Source: JACCTU01 sp963798985 (GTDB lineage Bacteria; Actinomycetota; Thermoleophilia; Gaiellales; Gaiellaceae). Taken from it: a stretch of DNA of 64,000 nucleotides. The stretch lies in contig CAWCVL010000007.1 of NCBI GenBank assembly GCA_963798985.1, forward strand, positions 62,001 through 126,000, given 5' to 3'. Shown here one piece after another: positions 36,662-44,048 of this stretch. The translations under genes and the position numbers were made by a program. How positions within the stretch are numbered: position 1 is the stretch's first letter; each line of letters starts with the position of its first letter. The notes under the pieces were generated by a model. The model saw only the letters and a list, made by a program, of their open reading frames with translations, did no database searches and was not told the origin of the DNA.

Positions 36662-38025
36662 CCGAGAAGACCGCGTTTCCAACCGATTTCGCCTGGGGCG
36701 CCGCGACCGCGGCGTACCAGATCGAAGGCGCCGTCCACGAGGACGGCCGCGGCGAGAGCATCTGGGATCGGTTCTGTGCGACGCCGGGGAAGGTGCGGAA
36801 CGGCGAGAGCGGCGCGATCGCGTGCGACTTCTACCACCGCTTCCCCGACGACGTCCGGCTGATGCGCGAGCTCGGGCTCGACGCCTTCCGCCTCTCGATC
36901 GCCTGGCCGCGCATCCTCCCGGAAGGGCGGGGCAAGGTGAACCAGGCGGGGCTCGACTTCTACGACCGGCTCGTCGACGAGCTGCTCGAGCAGGGGGTGA
37001 CCCCGTTCCCGACGCTGTACCACTGGGATCTGCCGCAGACGCTCGAGGACGAGGGCGGCTGGGCGGCGCGCTCGACCGCGGAGGCGTTCGTCGAGTATGC
37101 GGAAGCGGTTGCGGGGCGGCTCGGCGACCGAGTCTCCCATTGGATCACGCACAACGAGCCGTGGGTCGCCGCGTGGCTCGGGTACGGGTCGGGCGAACAC
37201 GCGCCGGGTCGCTCGAACCCGGACGACGCGCTCGCGGCCGCGCACCACATGCTCCTCTCGCACGGCTGGGCGGCAGAAGCGATTCGGCGAGTCGCGCCCG
37301 GCTCGAAGGTCGGCATCACGCTCGTCCTCAACCCCGCGTACCCGGCAAGCGACAGCGACGCGGATCGCCTGGCCGCCCAGCACGGCGACGGGTTCTTCAA
37401 CCGCTGGTTCCTCGATCCGCTCTTTCGCGGGAGCTATCCGGCGGACATCCTCGAGTACTTCGCCCCGTCGTCCCCGTCGGGCCCGCCGGTCGAGGACGGC
37501 GATCTCGAAGCGATCTCGGCGCCGCTCGACTTCCTCGGCGTCAACTACTACTCGCGTCAGGTGCTGCGCGCCAACCCGAACGGAGGCCGGCCGACCGTCG
37601 TGCGCAACCCCGACTCGTCGTACACGGCGATGGACTGGGAGATCTACCCCGACGGCCTCTTCGACCTGCTCGTGCGGGTGAAGGACGACTACGACCCGCC
37701 GCCGATCTACATCACGGAGAACGGCGCGGCGTACGGCGACCACACGACGCACGACGGGGAGGTGAACGATCCCGAGCGAAAGGCGTACATCGAGGCGCAC
37801 CTCGACGCGATCGGCAGGGCGATCGAGGCGGGCGTGCCGATGGCCGGCTACTTCGTCTGGTCGCTGCTCGACAACTTCGAGTGGGCGCACGGGTACTCGA
37901 AGCGCTTCGGGATCGTCTACGTCGACTACCCGACGCTCGAGCGCGTGCCAAAGTCGAGCTACCGCTGGTATCGCGACTTCATCGCAAACCAGCGGAACGG
38001 GGGTCGAAGCTCCGCAGGCCACTGA
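36658..38025 (+). CDS. GH1 family beta-glucosidase
   Basis: A protein of 455 aa, normal for GH1. The N-terminal signature is FPTDFAWGAATAAYQIEGA. The acid/base Glu167 lies in THNEPW and the nucleophile Glu354 in YITENGA. C-terminal FVWSLLDNFEWAHGYSKRFGIVYVDY completes the glucose subsite. No signal peptide, so it acts in the cytoplasm on imported cello- or other beta-oligosaccharides. It is the last gene of the LacI-controlled importer operon and its end overlaps a convergent zinc-ribbon gene. Confidence 0.95.
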   Translation: MTEKTAFPTDFAWGAATAAYQIEGAVHEDGRGESIWDRFCATPGKVRNGESGAIACDFYHRFPDDVRLMRELGLDAFRLSIAWPRILPEGRGKVNQAGLDFYDRLVDELLEQGVTPFPTLYHWDLPQTLEDEGGWAARSTAEAFVEYAEAVAGRLGDRVSHWITHNEPWVAAWLGYGSGEHAPGRSNPDDALAAAHHMLLSHGWAAEAIRRVAPGSKVGITLVLNPAYPASDSDADRLAAQHGDGFFNRWFLDPLFRGSYPADILEYFAPSSPSGPPVEDGDLEAISAPLDFLGVNYYSRQVLRANPNGGRPTVVRNPDSSYTAMDWEIYPDGLFDLLVRVKDDYDPPPIYITENGAAYGDHTTHDGEVNDPERKAYIEAHLDAIGRAIEAGVPMAGYFVWSLLDNFEWAHGYSKRFGIVYVDYPTLERVPKSSYRWYRDFIANQRNGGRSSAGH

Positions 38026-38248
38026 GGTCGACGCAGACCACGCCCCGGACTTCCACGAGCACCATCAGGAGCCCCCGGCACGTCCGGCACCGGGCGACCA
38101 CGCCCGGCCCGCCGAGGTAGACCTCGCACTCGGCGACCGGCGCCTCGTTGCCGCAATGTGCGCAGGCACCCGTTGCGTCTGTCATCTCGGCTGCGAAGAC
38201 GTCGTGGAGCAGGCCGCCGATCGCATTTCCGTCGAGTGCGTCCATCAT
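37979..38248 (-). CDS. DUF6510-like zinc-ribbon protein
   Basis: A protein of 89 aa from the ATG pair at 38243-38248. It has a CAHCG and a CRTCRG knuckle about 30 residues apart, as in the DUF6510 family, and the N-terminal LDGNAIGGLLHDVFAAEMTDA block. Function unknown. It overlaps the reductase gene upstream by 4 bp and the 3' end of the GH1 gene by 47 bp. It belongs with the sulfite-oxidase/reductase group. Confidence 0.72.
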   Translation of the reverse strand: MMDALDGNAIGGLLHDVFAAEMTDATGACAHCGNEAPVAECEVYLGGPGVVARCRTCRGLLMVLVEVRGVVCVDLSGLRSFDPRSAGLR

Positions 38249-38988
38249 CGCCCTCCCGTTGCTCCGAACCGCTCCGTCTTGACGCGCGCAGGCGGGTAAC
38301 CGAGCTCGACCAGTCCTTCGGCCACCGCCTCGACGAAGCTCGTGGGTCCGCAGACGAACGCAAGCGCACCGTGCGCCGGCGGCCACGCGACGTCGCGCAG
38401 GAGGTCTGTGTCCACGCGTCGTGCGTATCCGCTCCAGTCGGGCGACTGCTCGCGGGTGAGCGTGAAGACGACCTCGACGCCGTCGGCCTGCTGCTCGAGC
38501 TCCGCGCGGTAGATCACGTCGGCGAGCGAGCGCGACGAGTACAGCAGGCGTGCGGGAACCGTGCTCGAGGTGAGCAGTCGGTGCCGCAGCATCGCGCGGA
38601 ACGGCACCACACCCGAGCCGCCCGCCACGAGGAGGAGCGGGTCGGCGTTCTCCGGCCGCCAGACGAAGTAGCCGCCGATGGGTCCGCGCACTTCGAACCT
38701 GTCGCCCTCGCGGACCTCGCCGGTCAGGTACGGCGAGACCTCGCCGTCTTCGAGGCGCTCCACGGTGATCTCGAGCGATTCACCCGGCGCGGACGCGATC
38801 GAGTACGCGCGTTCGGCCCGGTACCCGTCCTCGGCGGTCAGGCGAACGTCGACGTGCTGCCCCGCGCGGTGACCGAGCCAGTCATCGACGTCCAGCTCGA
38901 GCGTCCGCACGCGGTGCGTCTCCTCCCGCACCGCCTTCACGACCGCGGGCTGCCAGGTCAGTCGCCCGAGTACCGCTGTTCGCGCCAC
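38245..38988 (-). CDS. ferredoxin-NADP reductase-type FAD oxidoreductase
   Basis: About 247 aa from GTG 38988. The FAD-binding RAYSIASAPGE (RxYS motif) and GPIGGYFVW, the NAD(P)-binding LLVAGGSGVVPFRAM, and the C-terminal FVCGPTSFVEAVAEGL (CGP motif) are in order. No ferredoxin domain is fused. It overlaps the sulfite-oxidase-like gene by 31 bp; such pairs occur in actinobacteria, with the reductase perhaps exchanging electrons with the molybdenum enzyme. Confidence 0.87.
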   Translation of the reverse strand: MARTAVLGRLTWQPAVVKAVREETHRVRTLELDVDDWLGHRAGQHVDVRLTAEDGYRAERAYSIASAPGESLEITVERLEDGEVSPYLTGEVREGDRFEVRGPIGGYFVWRPENADPLLLVAGGSGVVPFRAMLRHRLLTSSTVPARLLYSSRSLADVIYRAELEQQADGVEVVFTLTREQSPDWSGYARRVDTDLLRDVAWPPAHGALAFVCGPTSFVEAVAEGLVELGYPPARVKTERFGATGGR

Positions 38989-39560
38989 GGGTCCCCGTAC
39001 ATGTGGTAGCCGTACGTCTCCCAGAAGCCCGGCTCGTCCTCCTGCAGCAGCTTGAGGCCGCGAACCCACTTCGCGCTCTTCCAGAAATAGAGATGCGGCA
39101 CGAGCAGCCGCGCCGGGCCGCCGTGCTCGGGGTCCAGGGGCTGACCGTCGTACTCGAACGCGACCCATGCCTTGCCGCCCGTGACGTCCTCGAGCGGCAG
39201 GTTCGTCGTGTAGTCCCCGTCGCAGAAGGCGAGCACGTAGGCGGCGTCGCTCTCGACCTCGTCCAGCAGCGTGTCCACGGAAACGCCGCGCCACACCGTG
39301 TCGAGCTTCGACCAGCGCGTGACGCAGTGGATGTCGGCCGTGACGGTCTCCGTCGGCAGCTCGAGGAACTCCTTCCACGTCCAGCTCTTCCCTTCGGTGC
39401 CGGCGAGGACCGAGAAGGTCCAGATGTCCAGCGCGACGTGTGGCGTCGGGCCGGCTGACAGGACGGGGAAGTCGTCCGTTGCGTACTGCCCCGGGGGAAT
39501 CCGCGAGGCGTCGACCTCAGACCTCCGGCGCCCCTGGAATCCGCGGGAGATGAAGCTCAT
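38958..39560 (-). CDS. sulfite-oxidase-like molybdopterin-dependent oxidoreductase
   Basis: A protein of 200 aa of the YedY/sulfite oxidase Mo-domain family. The Mo-ligand Cys is in TADIHCVTRWSK, followed by WRGVSVDTLLDEVE and GPARLLVPHLYFWKSAKWVRGLKLL. No Tat signal is present, unlike MsrP, so it is probably cytoplasmic. Its substrate is unknown; sulfoxides or sulfite are candidates. Together with the reductase, DUF6510 and CDGSH genes it forms a same-strand series. Confidence 0.88.
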   Translation of the reverse strand: MSFISRGFQGRRRSEVDASRIPPGQYATDDFPVLSAGPTPHVALDIWTFSVLAGTEGKSWTWKEFLELPTETVTADIHCVTRWSKLDTVWRGVSVDTLLDEVESDAAYVLAFCDGDYTTNLPLEDVTGGKAWVAFEYDGQPLDPEHGGPARLLVPHLYFWKSAKWVRGLKLLQEDEPGFWETYGYHMYGDPWREQRYSGD

Positions 39561-39569
39561 CGGCTGATT

Positions 39570-40043
39570 CTAGGTTGTGCCTTCGTCTGACGTGGGCGCT
39601 GATCGAAAGCCGATCCTGCGATGGCTTCCGTCGCAGAATGGCTTGTTCTCGGACGCTCCACAGCGGCACAGCGCGAGCCGCGTGTCCTCACGGATGAGTC
39701 GACCGTCCGCGTCGACGATCCGCACGCGACCGCGCACGAACAGCGGGCCGTTCGGCCGAGGTTCGACGCTCGGGGGGTCGAGCGCCTGCTCTTGCGCCCC
39801 GCCGTCGAGTCGCCGGAATTGCAGTGCGCCGGTCGGGCAGGTGAGGACGGCTTCCGCGACGCGGTCCGCGTCTGCTGCGTCGACGGCGACCCAGGGGCGT
39901 GCGTCGGGGTCGAAGACCTGCGGCAGCCCGCGAACACAGTTGCGGACATGGATGCAGAGCTTCGGTTCCCAGCGGACCTCGATCGCGTCGTTCGCGTAGA
40001 CCCGTCGGGGTCCGCGCTGCAACTCTGGCGAGGGCTCGCTCAC
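39570..40043 (-). CDS. iron-sulfur protein: mono-cluster 4Fe-4S domain plus CDGSH domain
   Basis: About 157 aa from GTG 40043. The N-terminal domain (VRWEPKLCIHVRNCVRGLPQVFD ... VLTCPTGALQF) is the divergent 4Fe-4S mono-cluster type; the C-terminal CRCGASENKPFCDGSH is a CDGSH domain with a 3-Cys/1-His [2Fe-2S] site. Proteins with this pairing are known but of unclear role, perhaps electron or cluster transfer. The frame is open to 40103. The start overlaps the GNAT stop by 4 bp. Confidence 0.85.
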   Translation of the reverse strand: MSEPSPELQRGPRRVYANDAIEVRWEPKLCIHVRNCVRGLPQVFDPDARPWVAVDAADADRVAEAVLTCPTGALQFRRLDGGAQEQALDPPSVEPRPNGPLFVRGRVRIVDADGRLIREDTRLALCRCGASENKPFCDGSHRRIGFRSAPTSDEGTT

Positions 40044-40330
40044 GACTGGACCAGATCGACGTCTTCCGGGTGACGTCGAAGGTACGCGCCGACGAACGGG
40101 CACACCGGAACGATGCGGAGACCCGCGTCGCGGATGTCGTCCAGCGCGCCTGCCACCAGCTGCTCGCCGAGTCCGCGCCCTTCCAGCTGAGCAGCGACTT
40201 CCGTGTGGATCAGCGTCACGACGTCGCCCCGCTTTCGATACACCAGCTCGCCGACCACTTCGCCGTCGAGCAGCAGCTCGTAGCGGTGAGCGGTGTCGTT
40301 GTCTCGAACCGTCGCGGCTAGCGCGGTCAT
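40040..40330 (-). CDS. GNAT family N-acetyltransferase, small YjdJ type
   Basis: A protein of 96 aa matching the short GNAT subfamily. Acetyl-CoA-binding VAAQLEGRGLGEQLVAGALDDIRDAG and the terminal VCPFVGAYLRRHPED are diagnostic. The acceptor is unknown. It is the first gene of the minus-strand series to 37979. Confidence 0.85.
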   Translation of the reverse strand: MTALAATVRDNDTAHRYELLLDGEVVGELVYRKRGDVVTLIHTEVAAQLEGRGLGEQLVAGALDDIRDAGLRIVPVCPFVGAYLRRHPEDVDLVQS

Positions 40331-40599
40331 GCGGCGACCTTAGCGAGGCCGCGGCACCCTACGGAGCCCGGCTCCCGGTCAACGTGGGTTCTTTCGACTC
40401 GAGCCGCCTCGGGCATCGAGGAGGGCGCCTTTCTGCCTCTTCGGTCGGGTGAGCTCGGCTCGCTCGCCGTCATCATCGGCCTCCTGGTCGGCGGAGGCGT
40501 CGCCTCGGTCTCGCAGACCGTCTCGACCCGCCCCGCTGCCGCAGCGGTTTCACACCAAGCCGCTGGCTGACGGGTGCCCGCGCTGATTGAATCGGCAGC
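40331..40599. other. intergenic region with a possible short hydrophobic frame
   Basis: The longest gap in the window, between divergent genes. On the plus strand 40415-40570 is open for 51 codons and encodes a Gly/Val/Ile-rich membrane-like stretch (SLAVIIGLLVGGGVASVS) ending in TGA, but it has no usable ATG/GTG/TTG start in frame. It could be a small membrane protein with one frameshift, or chance. No promoter stands out. Confidence 0.25.
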
Positions 40600-41460
40600 G
40601 TGGCTGCTTTGAACGTCGCTCCGGACCTCGTTCTGCACGAGACCGACGAGGAATTGCCTGCGTGGAGCCTCCCGGCCGACGCCGTCGACCGCATCCGTCT
40701 CGACCTCGGTTGGCCTGCAGAGGTGACGCGGGAATGGGCCTTCGGGGGCTCGACGGGCGCCGGCGTCCGCGTCTGCATCCTGGACAGCGGCGTCGAGGCC
40801 GGCCATCCGCTCGTCGGGGCCGTCCAGGCGGCGTACGCGATCTCGGTCGACGAAGCGGGCGACGCGATCGTCACCGACGACGACTCGGGCGATCGCTGCG
40901 GTCACGGGACGGCGTGCGCAGGCGTGATCCGCTCGCTCGCACCCGAGTGCGAGCTCATCTCGGTGCGCGTGCTCGGCGAGGGGTACAAGGGAAGCGGCAG
41001 AGTGTTGCTCGCCGGCCTCCGGTGGGCGATCGAGCAGGGCTATGAAGTGATCAACATGAGCCTCTCGACCACGAAGCGCGACTTCGCCGAGCTGCTGCAC
41101 GAGCTCGCCGACAGCGCGTACTTCCGCCGCACGGTTCTGGTCGCCTCCGCGCACAACATGCCCGTCGAGAGCTACCCGTGGCGCTTCTCGTCGGTGATCT
41201 CGGTGGGGAGCCACGAGGATCCCGACCCGTTCGTCTACTACTACAACCCGGAGCCGCCCGTCGAGTTCTTCGCCCGCGGGCTCGAGGTCGACGTCGCCTG
41301 GCTCGACGGCTCGACGCTCCGCTGCACCGGCAACAGCTTCGCGACGCCGCACGTCTCCGGTCTCTGCGCGCTCATCCTCTCGAAGCATCCGCGGCTGCCC
41401 CCGTTCCAGCTGAAGAGCGTCCTCGCACTCACCTCCGACAACGTGGGGCCCACCGCTTGA
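40600..41460 (+). CDS. S8 family serine peptidase (subtilase), cytoplasmic
   Basis: A protein of 286 aa with the full triad in subtilisin order: Asp62 (CILDSGV), His102 (GHGTACAG) and Ser246 (GNSFATPH). No signal peptide and no recognisable propeptide beyond about 45 residues, so it probably works inside the cell. The stop overlaps the start of a GAF-protein gene (TTGA). Intracellular subtilases of this kind are known in maturation of ribosomally made peptides as well as in protein turnover. A tiny Lys/Glu-rich protein and an exporter lie just downstream. Confidence 0.9.
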   Translation: MAALNVAPDLVLHETDEELPAWSLPADAVDRIRLDLGWPAEVTREWAFGGSTGAGVRVCILDSGVEAGHPLVGAVQAAYAISVDEAGDAIVTDDDSGDRCGHGTACAGVIRSLAPECELISVRVLGEGYKGSGRVLLAGLRWAIEQGYEVINMSLSTTKRDFAELLHELADSAYFRRTVLVASAHNMPVESYPWRFSSVISVGSHEDPDPFVYYYNPEPPVEFFARGLEVDVAWLDGSTLRCTGNSFATPHVSGLCALILSKHPRLPPFQLKSVLALTSDNVGPTA

Positions 41461-42098
41461 GCGACGACCGCTTCCAGGCAGCTGTTGCAGCAGGGGTGCT
41501 CGCGGGCGACGAGCTGCACCGATCCCTGCTCGCGTCGATCGTCGAAACGGCACGCGCGATCTTCGCCGCGAAGGCCTCGTCGATCTTCCTGCTCGACGAG
41601 GACGCCGAGGAGCTCGTGTTCGAGGCCGTCGCGGGCGAGGGGTCGGACGACCTCGTCGGCAAGCGATTCCCGGCAGACACTGGGATCGCGGGCTGGGTGC
41701 TCGCGACCCGCCAGCCGCTCGTGCTCGAGGACGTGCAAGGTGATCCGCGCTTCCGCCGTGAGGCCGCCGAGTCGACCGGCTACGTCCCGAAGGCGATGAT
41801 GGCGGTGCCGCTGCTGTACGAGGACACGGCCCTCGGCGTCCTCTCGGTGCTCGACCGCGCCAAGGACACCCGCTTCACGCTCGCGGAGATGGATCTGTTG
41901 AGCCGGTTCGCGAACCAGGCGGCGATCGGGCTGGACCTCCTGCTGCGCGCCCGGCGCGCCAGGGCAGCGCTCGAAGGCGCGGACGAGGGGCTTCAGCGGC
42001 TGGCGCACCTCGGTCGCAACCTGGAGTCGCTACCACCGGAGCGGCAGGCCCCGGCGCTACGGCTGCTCGAGGCCCTCGAAGAGATCATCCGCCCCTGA
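41457..42098 (+). CDS. GAF domain protein
   Basis: A protein of 213 aa from TTG 41457, overlapping the subtilase stop. Residues about 25-165 form a GAF domain (ETARAIFAAKASSIFLLDEDAEELVFEAVAGEG, FPADTGIAGWVLATRQPLVLEDVQGDPRF, VPLLYEDTALGVLSVLDR). A C-terminal helical region follows, with no output domain. It would sense a small ligand such as a cyclic nucleotide and act through protein contacts, perhaps on the subtilase. A strong hairpin follows. Confidence 0.85.
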   Translation: MSDDRFQAAVAAGVLAGDELHRSLLASIVETARAIFAAKASSIFLLDEDAEELVFEAVAGEGSDDLVGKRFPADTGIAGWVLATRQPLVLEDVQGDPRFRREAAESTGYVPKAMMAVPLLYEDTALGVLSVLDRAKDTRFTLAEMDLLSRFANQAAIGLDLLLRARRARAALEGADEGLQRLAHLGRNLESLPPERQAPALRLLEALEEIIRP

Positions 42099-42106
42099 AC
42101 GGCAAG

Positions 42107-42130
42107 CGGCCGGGGCAGGCCCCGGCCGCG
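42107..42130. terminator. bidirectional hairpin terminator
   Basis: A perfect 10-bp stem GCGGCCGGGG/CCCCGGCCGC with loop CAGG lies between the convergent GAF gene and 46-aa gene. It has no T tract on either side, which is common for high-GC terminators. Confidence 0.6.
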
Positions 42131-42149
42131 ACTGCCAAGTCCTGGTTCC

Positions 42150-42290
42150 CTACTGAACCGACTTCTTCTTGTGCGCCTCGACGTCGTCGTCGGCCTCGCC
42201 CTCAACCTTGGGCTCTTCGTTCATGGCCGCCTTGCGCTTATGCGCCTCGACCTCGTCCTCGGACGAAGTGGTGTTCTCCTGCTCCGACAC
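42150..42290 (-). CDS. 46-aa protein with duplicated VEAHK motif
   Basis: A GTG start preceded by AAAGGAGC at the right spacing encodes MSEQENTTSSEDEVEAHK then RKAAMNEEPKVEGEADDD and a second VEAHKKKSVQ. The two copies of (D/E)-VEAHK-(R/K)K are 21 residues apart and separated by an acidic linker. No membrane segment, no Cys. The 46-codon frame, good ribosome site and dedicated terminator support a real gene. It is convergent with the subtilase/GAF operon and divergent from the MFS-cNMP exporter (107-bp gap). I know of no function; a peptide substrate or regulator is inference. Confidence 0.7.
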   Translation of the reverse strand: MSEQENTTSSEDEVEAHKRKAAMNEEPKVEGEADDDVEAHKKKSVQ

Positions 42291-42397
42291 GGTGCTCCTT
42301 TCCGTGGGACCAACTTGTCACAAGCTAGACGGTGACCATCCGCACTTTCTTCCCCTGAGTTCTTCCACTTTTCGCCCCCGATTGCAATGCTCGCCCG

Positions 42398-44032
42398 GTG
42401 AGGGCCTCCCTGACCGCCTTTCGACGGGTGTTCTCGAACCGCGACCTCCGGCGGCTGCAGCTCGCGTGGGCCGGATCGAACATCGGCGGCTGGGCCTACA
42501 CGGTCGCGATCGCGGTCTACGCCTACCAGCAGGACGGGGCATACGCCGTCGGGCTGATCGGCCTTGCCCGCTGGATCGCTGCAGGCGCGGCGTCCCCGTT
42601 CACGGGCGCGCTCGGGGACCGCTTTCCCCGGGTGCGGGTGATGGTTACGGCAGACGTCCTCCGCGCGGCGCTCCTCGGCGCGATGGCTCTCGTCGTCGTC
42701 GCGGACGGGGCGCCGCTGGTCGTCTACGCGATCTCGATCGTCGGAACGGTGATCGGTACCGCCTTTCGGCCGGCCCAGGCTGCGCTCGTACCGGGGCTCG
42801 CGAAGACGCCCGAGGAGCTCACGGCGGCGAACGTGGCGGCGAGCACGATCGAGAGCGTCGGCATCTTCGTCGGCCCGGCGCTCGGCGGTGTGCTCGTCGC
42901 GACGGCGGGTGTCGAGCTGACCTTCGCCGCCTCGGCGGCGCTGCTCATCTGGTCAGCCGTGCTGATCGGTGCGGTAGACGAGCCGGCGAAGCGCGTCGAC
43001 GCGGAAGAGGACGAAGGTGCCGCGGCCGCCGCCGGATTCCTGCGCGAGACCTCCGAGGGCTTTCGCGCGATCGTGGCCGATCGGAGGCTCACCGTGCTGA
43101 CGGGCTTGTTCGCGGCGCAGACGTTCGTCGACGGCGCGCTTGGCGTGCTCGTCGTCGTCCTCGCGCTGGAGACGCTCGACCTCGGCGCGTCGGGCGTCGG
43201 CTACCTCAACTCGGTGCTCGGCGTGGGCGGGATCGTCGGCGGGATCGCCGCCGCCGCGCTCGTCGCACGATCCCGGCTCGGAACGGACTTCGGCGTCGGG
43301 ATCGTCCTGTGGGGCGTGCCGCTCGTGCTCATCGGGATCTGGCCCGAGCCGCTCGTTGCGATCTTCGCCCTCGCAGTGGTCGGCGTGGGTAACACGATCG
43401 TGGACGTGTCGGGCGACACCTTGCTGCAGCGTGCCGTCCCCGACGAGGTGCTCGCGCGGGCGTTCGCCGCGATGGAGAGCGTGACCCTCGTCGCGGTCGC
43501 GCTCGGATCCGTCGCCGCACCGGTGGTGATCGACGTCGCCGGCGATCGCTGGGCGCTCGTCGTGTTCGGCGCCGTTCTGCCCGTGCTCGCGGTGCTTTCC
43601 TGGCGATCGCTCACGAAGATGGATCGCGTGGGACCCGCGCCCGAGGTCGAGCTGCTGCGCTCGCTGCCGCTGTTCGCGCCGCTGCCGCCTCCGACGCTCG
43701 AGTATCTCGCCGGCCGGCTTGTCCGGAGACGCTTCGGGGCGGGGGAGACGATCCTGACGCAAGGCGAACGTGGCGACGCGTTCTTCGTCATCGCCGAGGG
43801 CGCGGTCGAGGTCTCGCCTGCGGAGGGCGCGGTCCGGCTGCTCGGTCCCGGCGACCACTTCGGCGAGATCGCGTTGCTGCGCGACGTCCCGCGAACGGCG
43901 ACCGTCGTCGCGACGACCGACGTCGAGCTGCTCGAGCTACCCGGTGAAGAGTTCGTCGCGGCCGTCAGCGGCAACGCGGACGCGTTCCGCGCGGCCGACC
44001 TGGTCGTCGGGGCGCGGCTCGCACCGGTCTAG
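42398..44032 (+). CDS. MFS transporter fused to a C-terminal cyclic-nucleotide-binding domain
   Basis: A protein of 544 aa (GTG start). Residues 1-405 have about eleven to twelve membrane segments, with the loop GALGDRFPRVRVMVTADVLRAALL typical of the enterobactin-exporter-like MFS branch. Residues about 420-535 form a cNMP-binding domain (LFAPLPPPTLEYLAGRLVRRRFGAGETILTQGERGDAFFVIAEGAVEV ... GDHFGEIALLRDVPRTATVVA), with the PRTA-type phosphate-binding cassette intact. A soluble second-messenger domain on an MFS carrier suggests ligand-gated export. Substrate unknown. Confidence 0.9.
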   Translation: MRASLTAFRRVFSNRDLRRLQLAWAGSNIGGWAYTVAIAVYAYQQDGAYAVGLIGLARWIAAGAASPFTGALGDRFPRVRVMVTADVLRAALLGAMALVVVADGAPLVVYAISIVGTVIGTAFRPAQAALVPGLAKTPEELTAANVAASTIESVGIFVGPALGGVLVATAGVELTFAASAALLIWSAVLIGAVDEPAKRVDAEEDEGAAAAAGFLRETSEGFRAIVADRRLTVLTGLFAAQTFVDGALGVLVVVLALETLDLGASGVGYLNSVLGVGGIVGGIAAAALVARSRLGTDFGVGIVLWGVPLVLIGIWPEPLVAIFALAVVGVGNTIVDVSGDTLLQRAVPDEVLARAFAAMESVTLVAVALGSVAAPVVIDVAGDRWALVVFGAVLPVLAVLSWRSLTKMDRVGPAPEVELLRSLPLFAPLPPPTLEYLAGRLVRRRFGAGETILTQGERGDAFFVIAEGAVEVSPAEGAVRLLGPGDHFGEIALLRDVPRTATVVATTDVELLELPGEEFVAAVSGNADAFRAADLVVGARLAPV

Positions 44033-44048
44033 GCCGTCGCCCGCTCCG

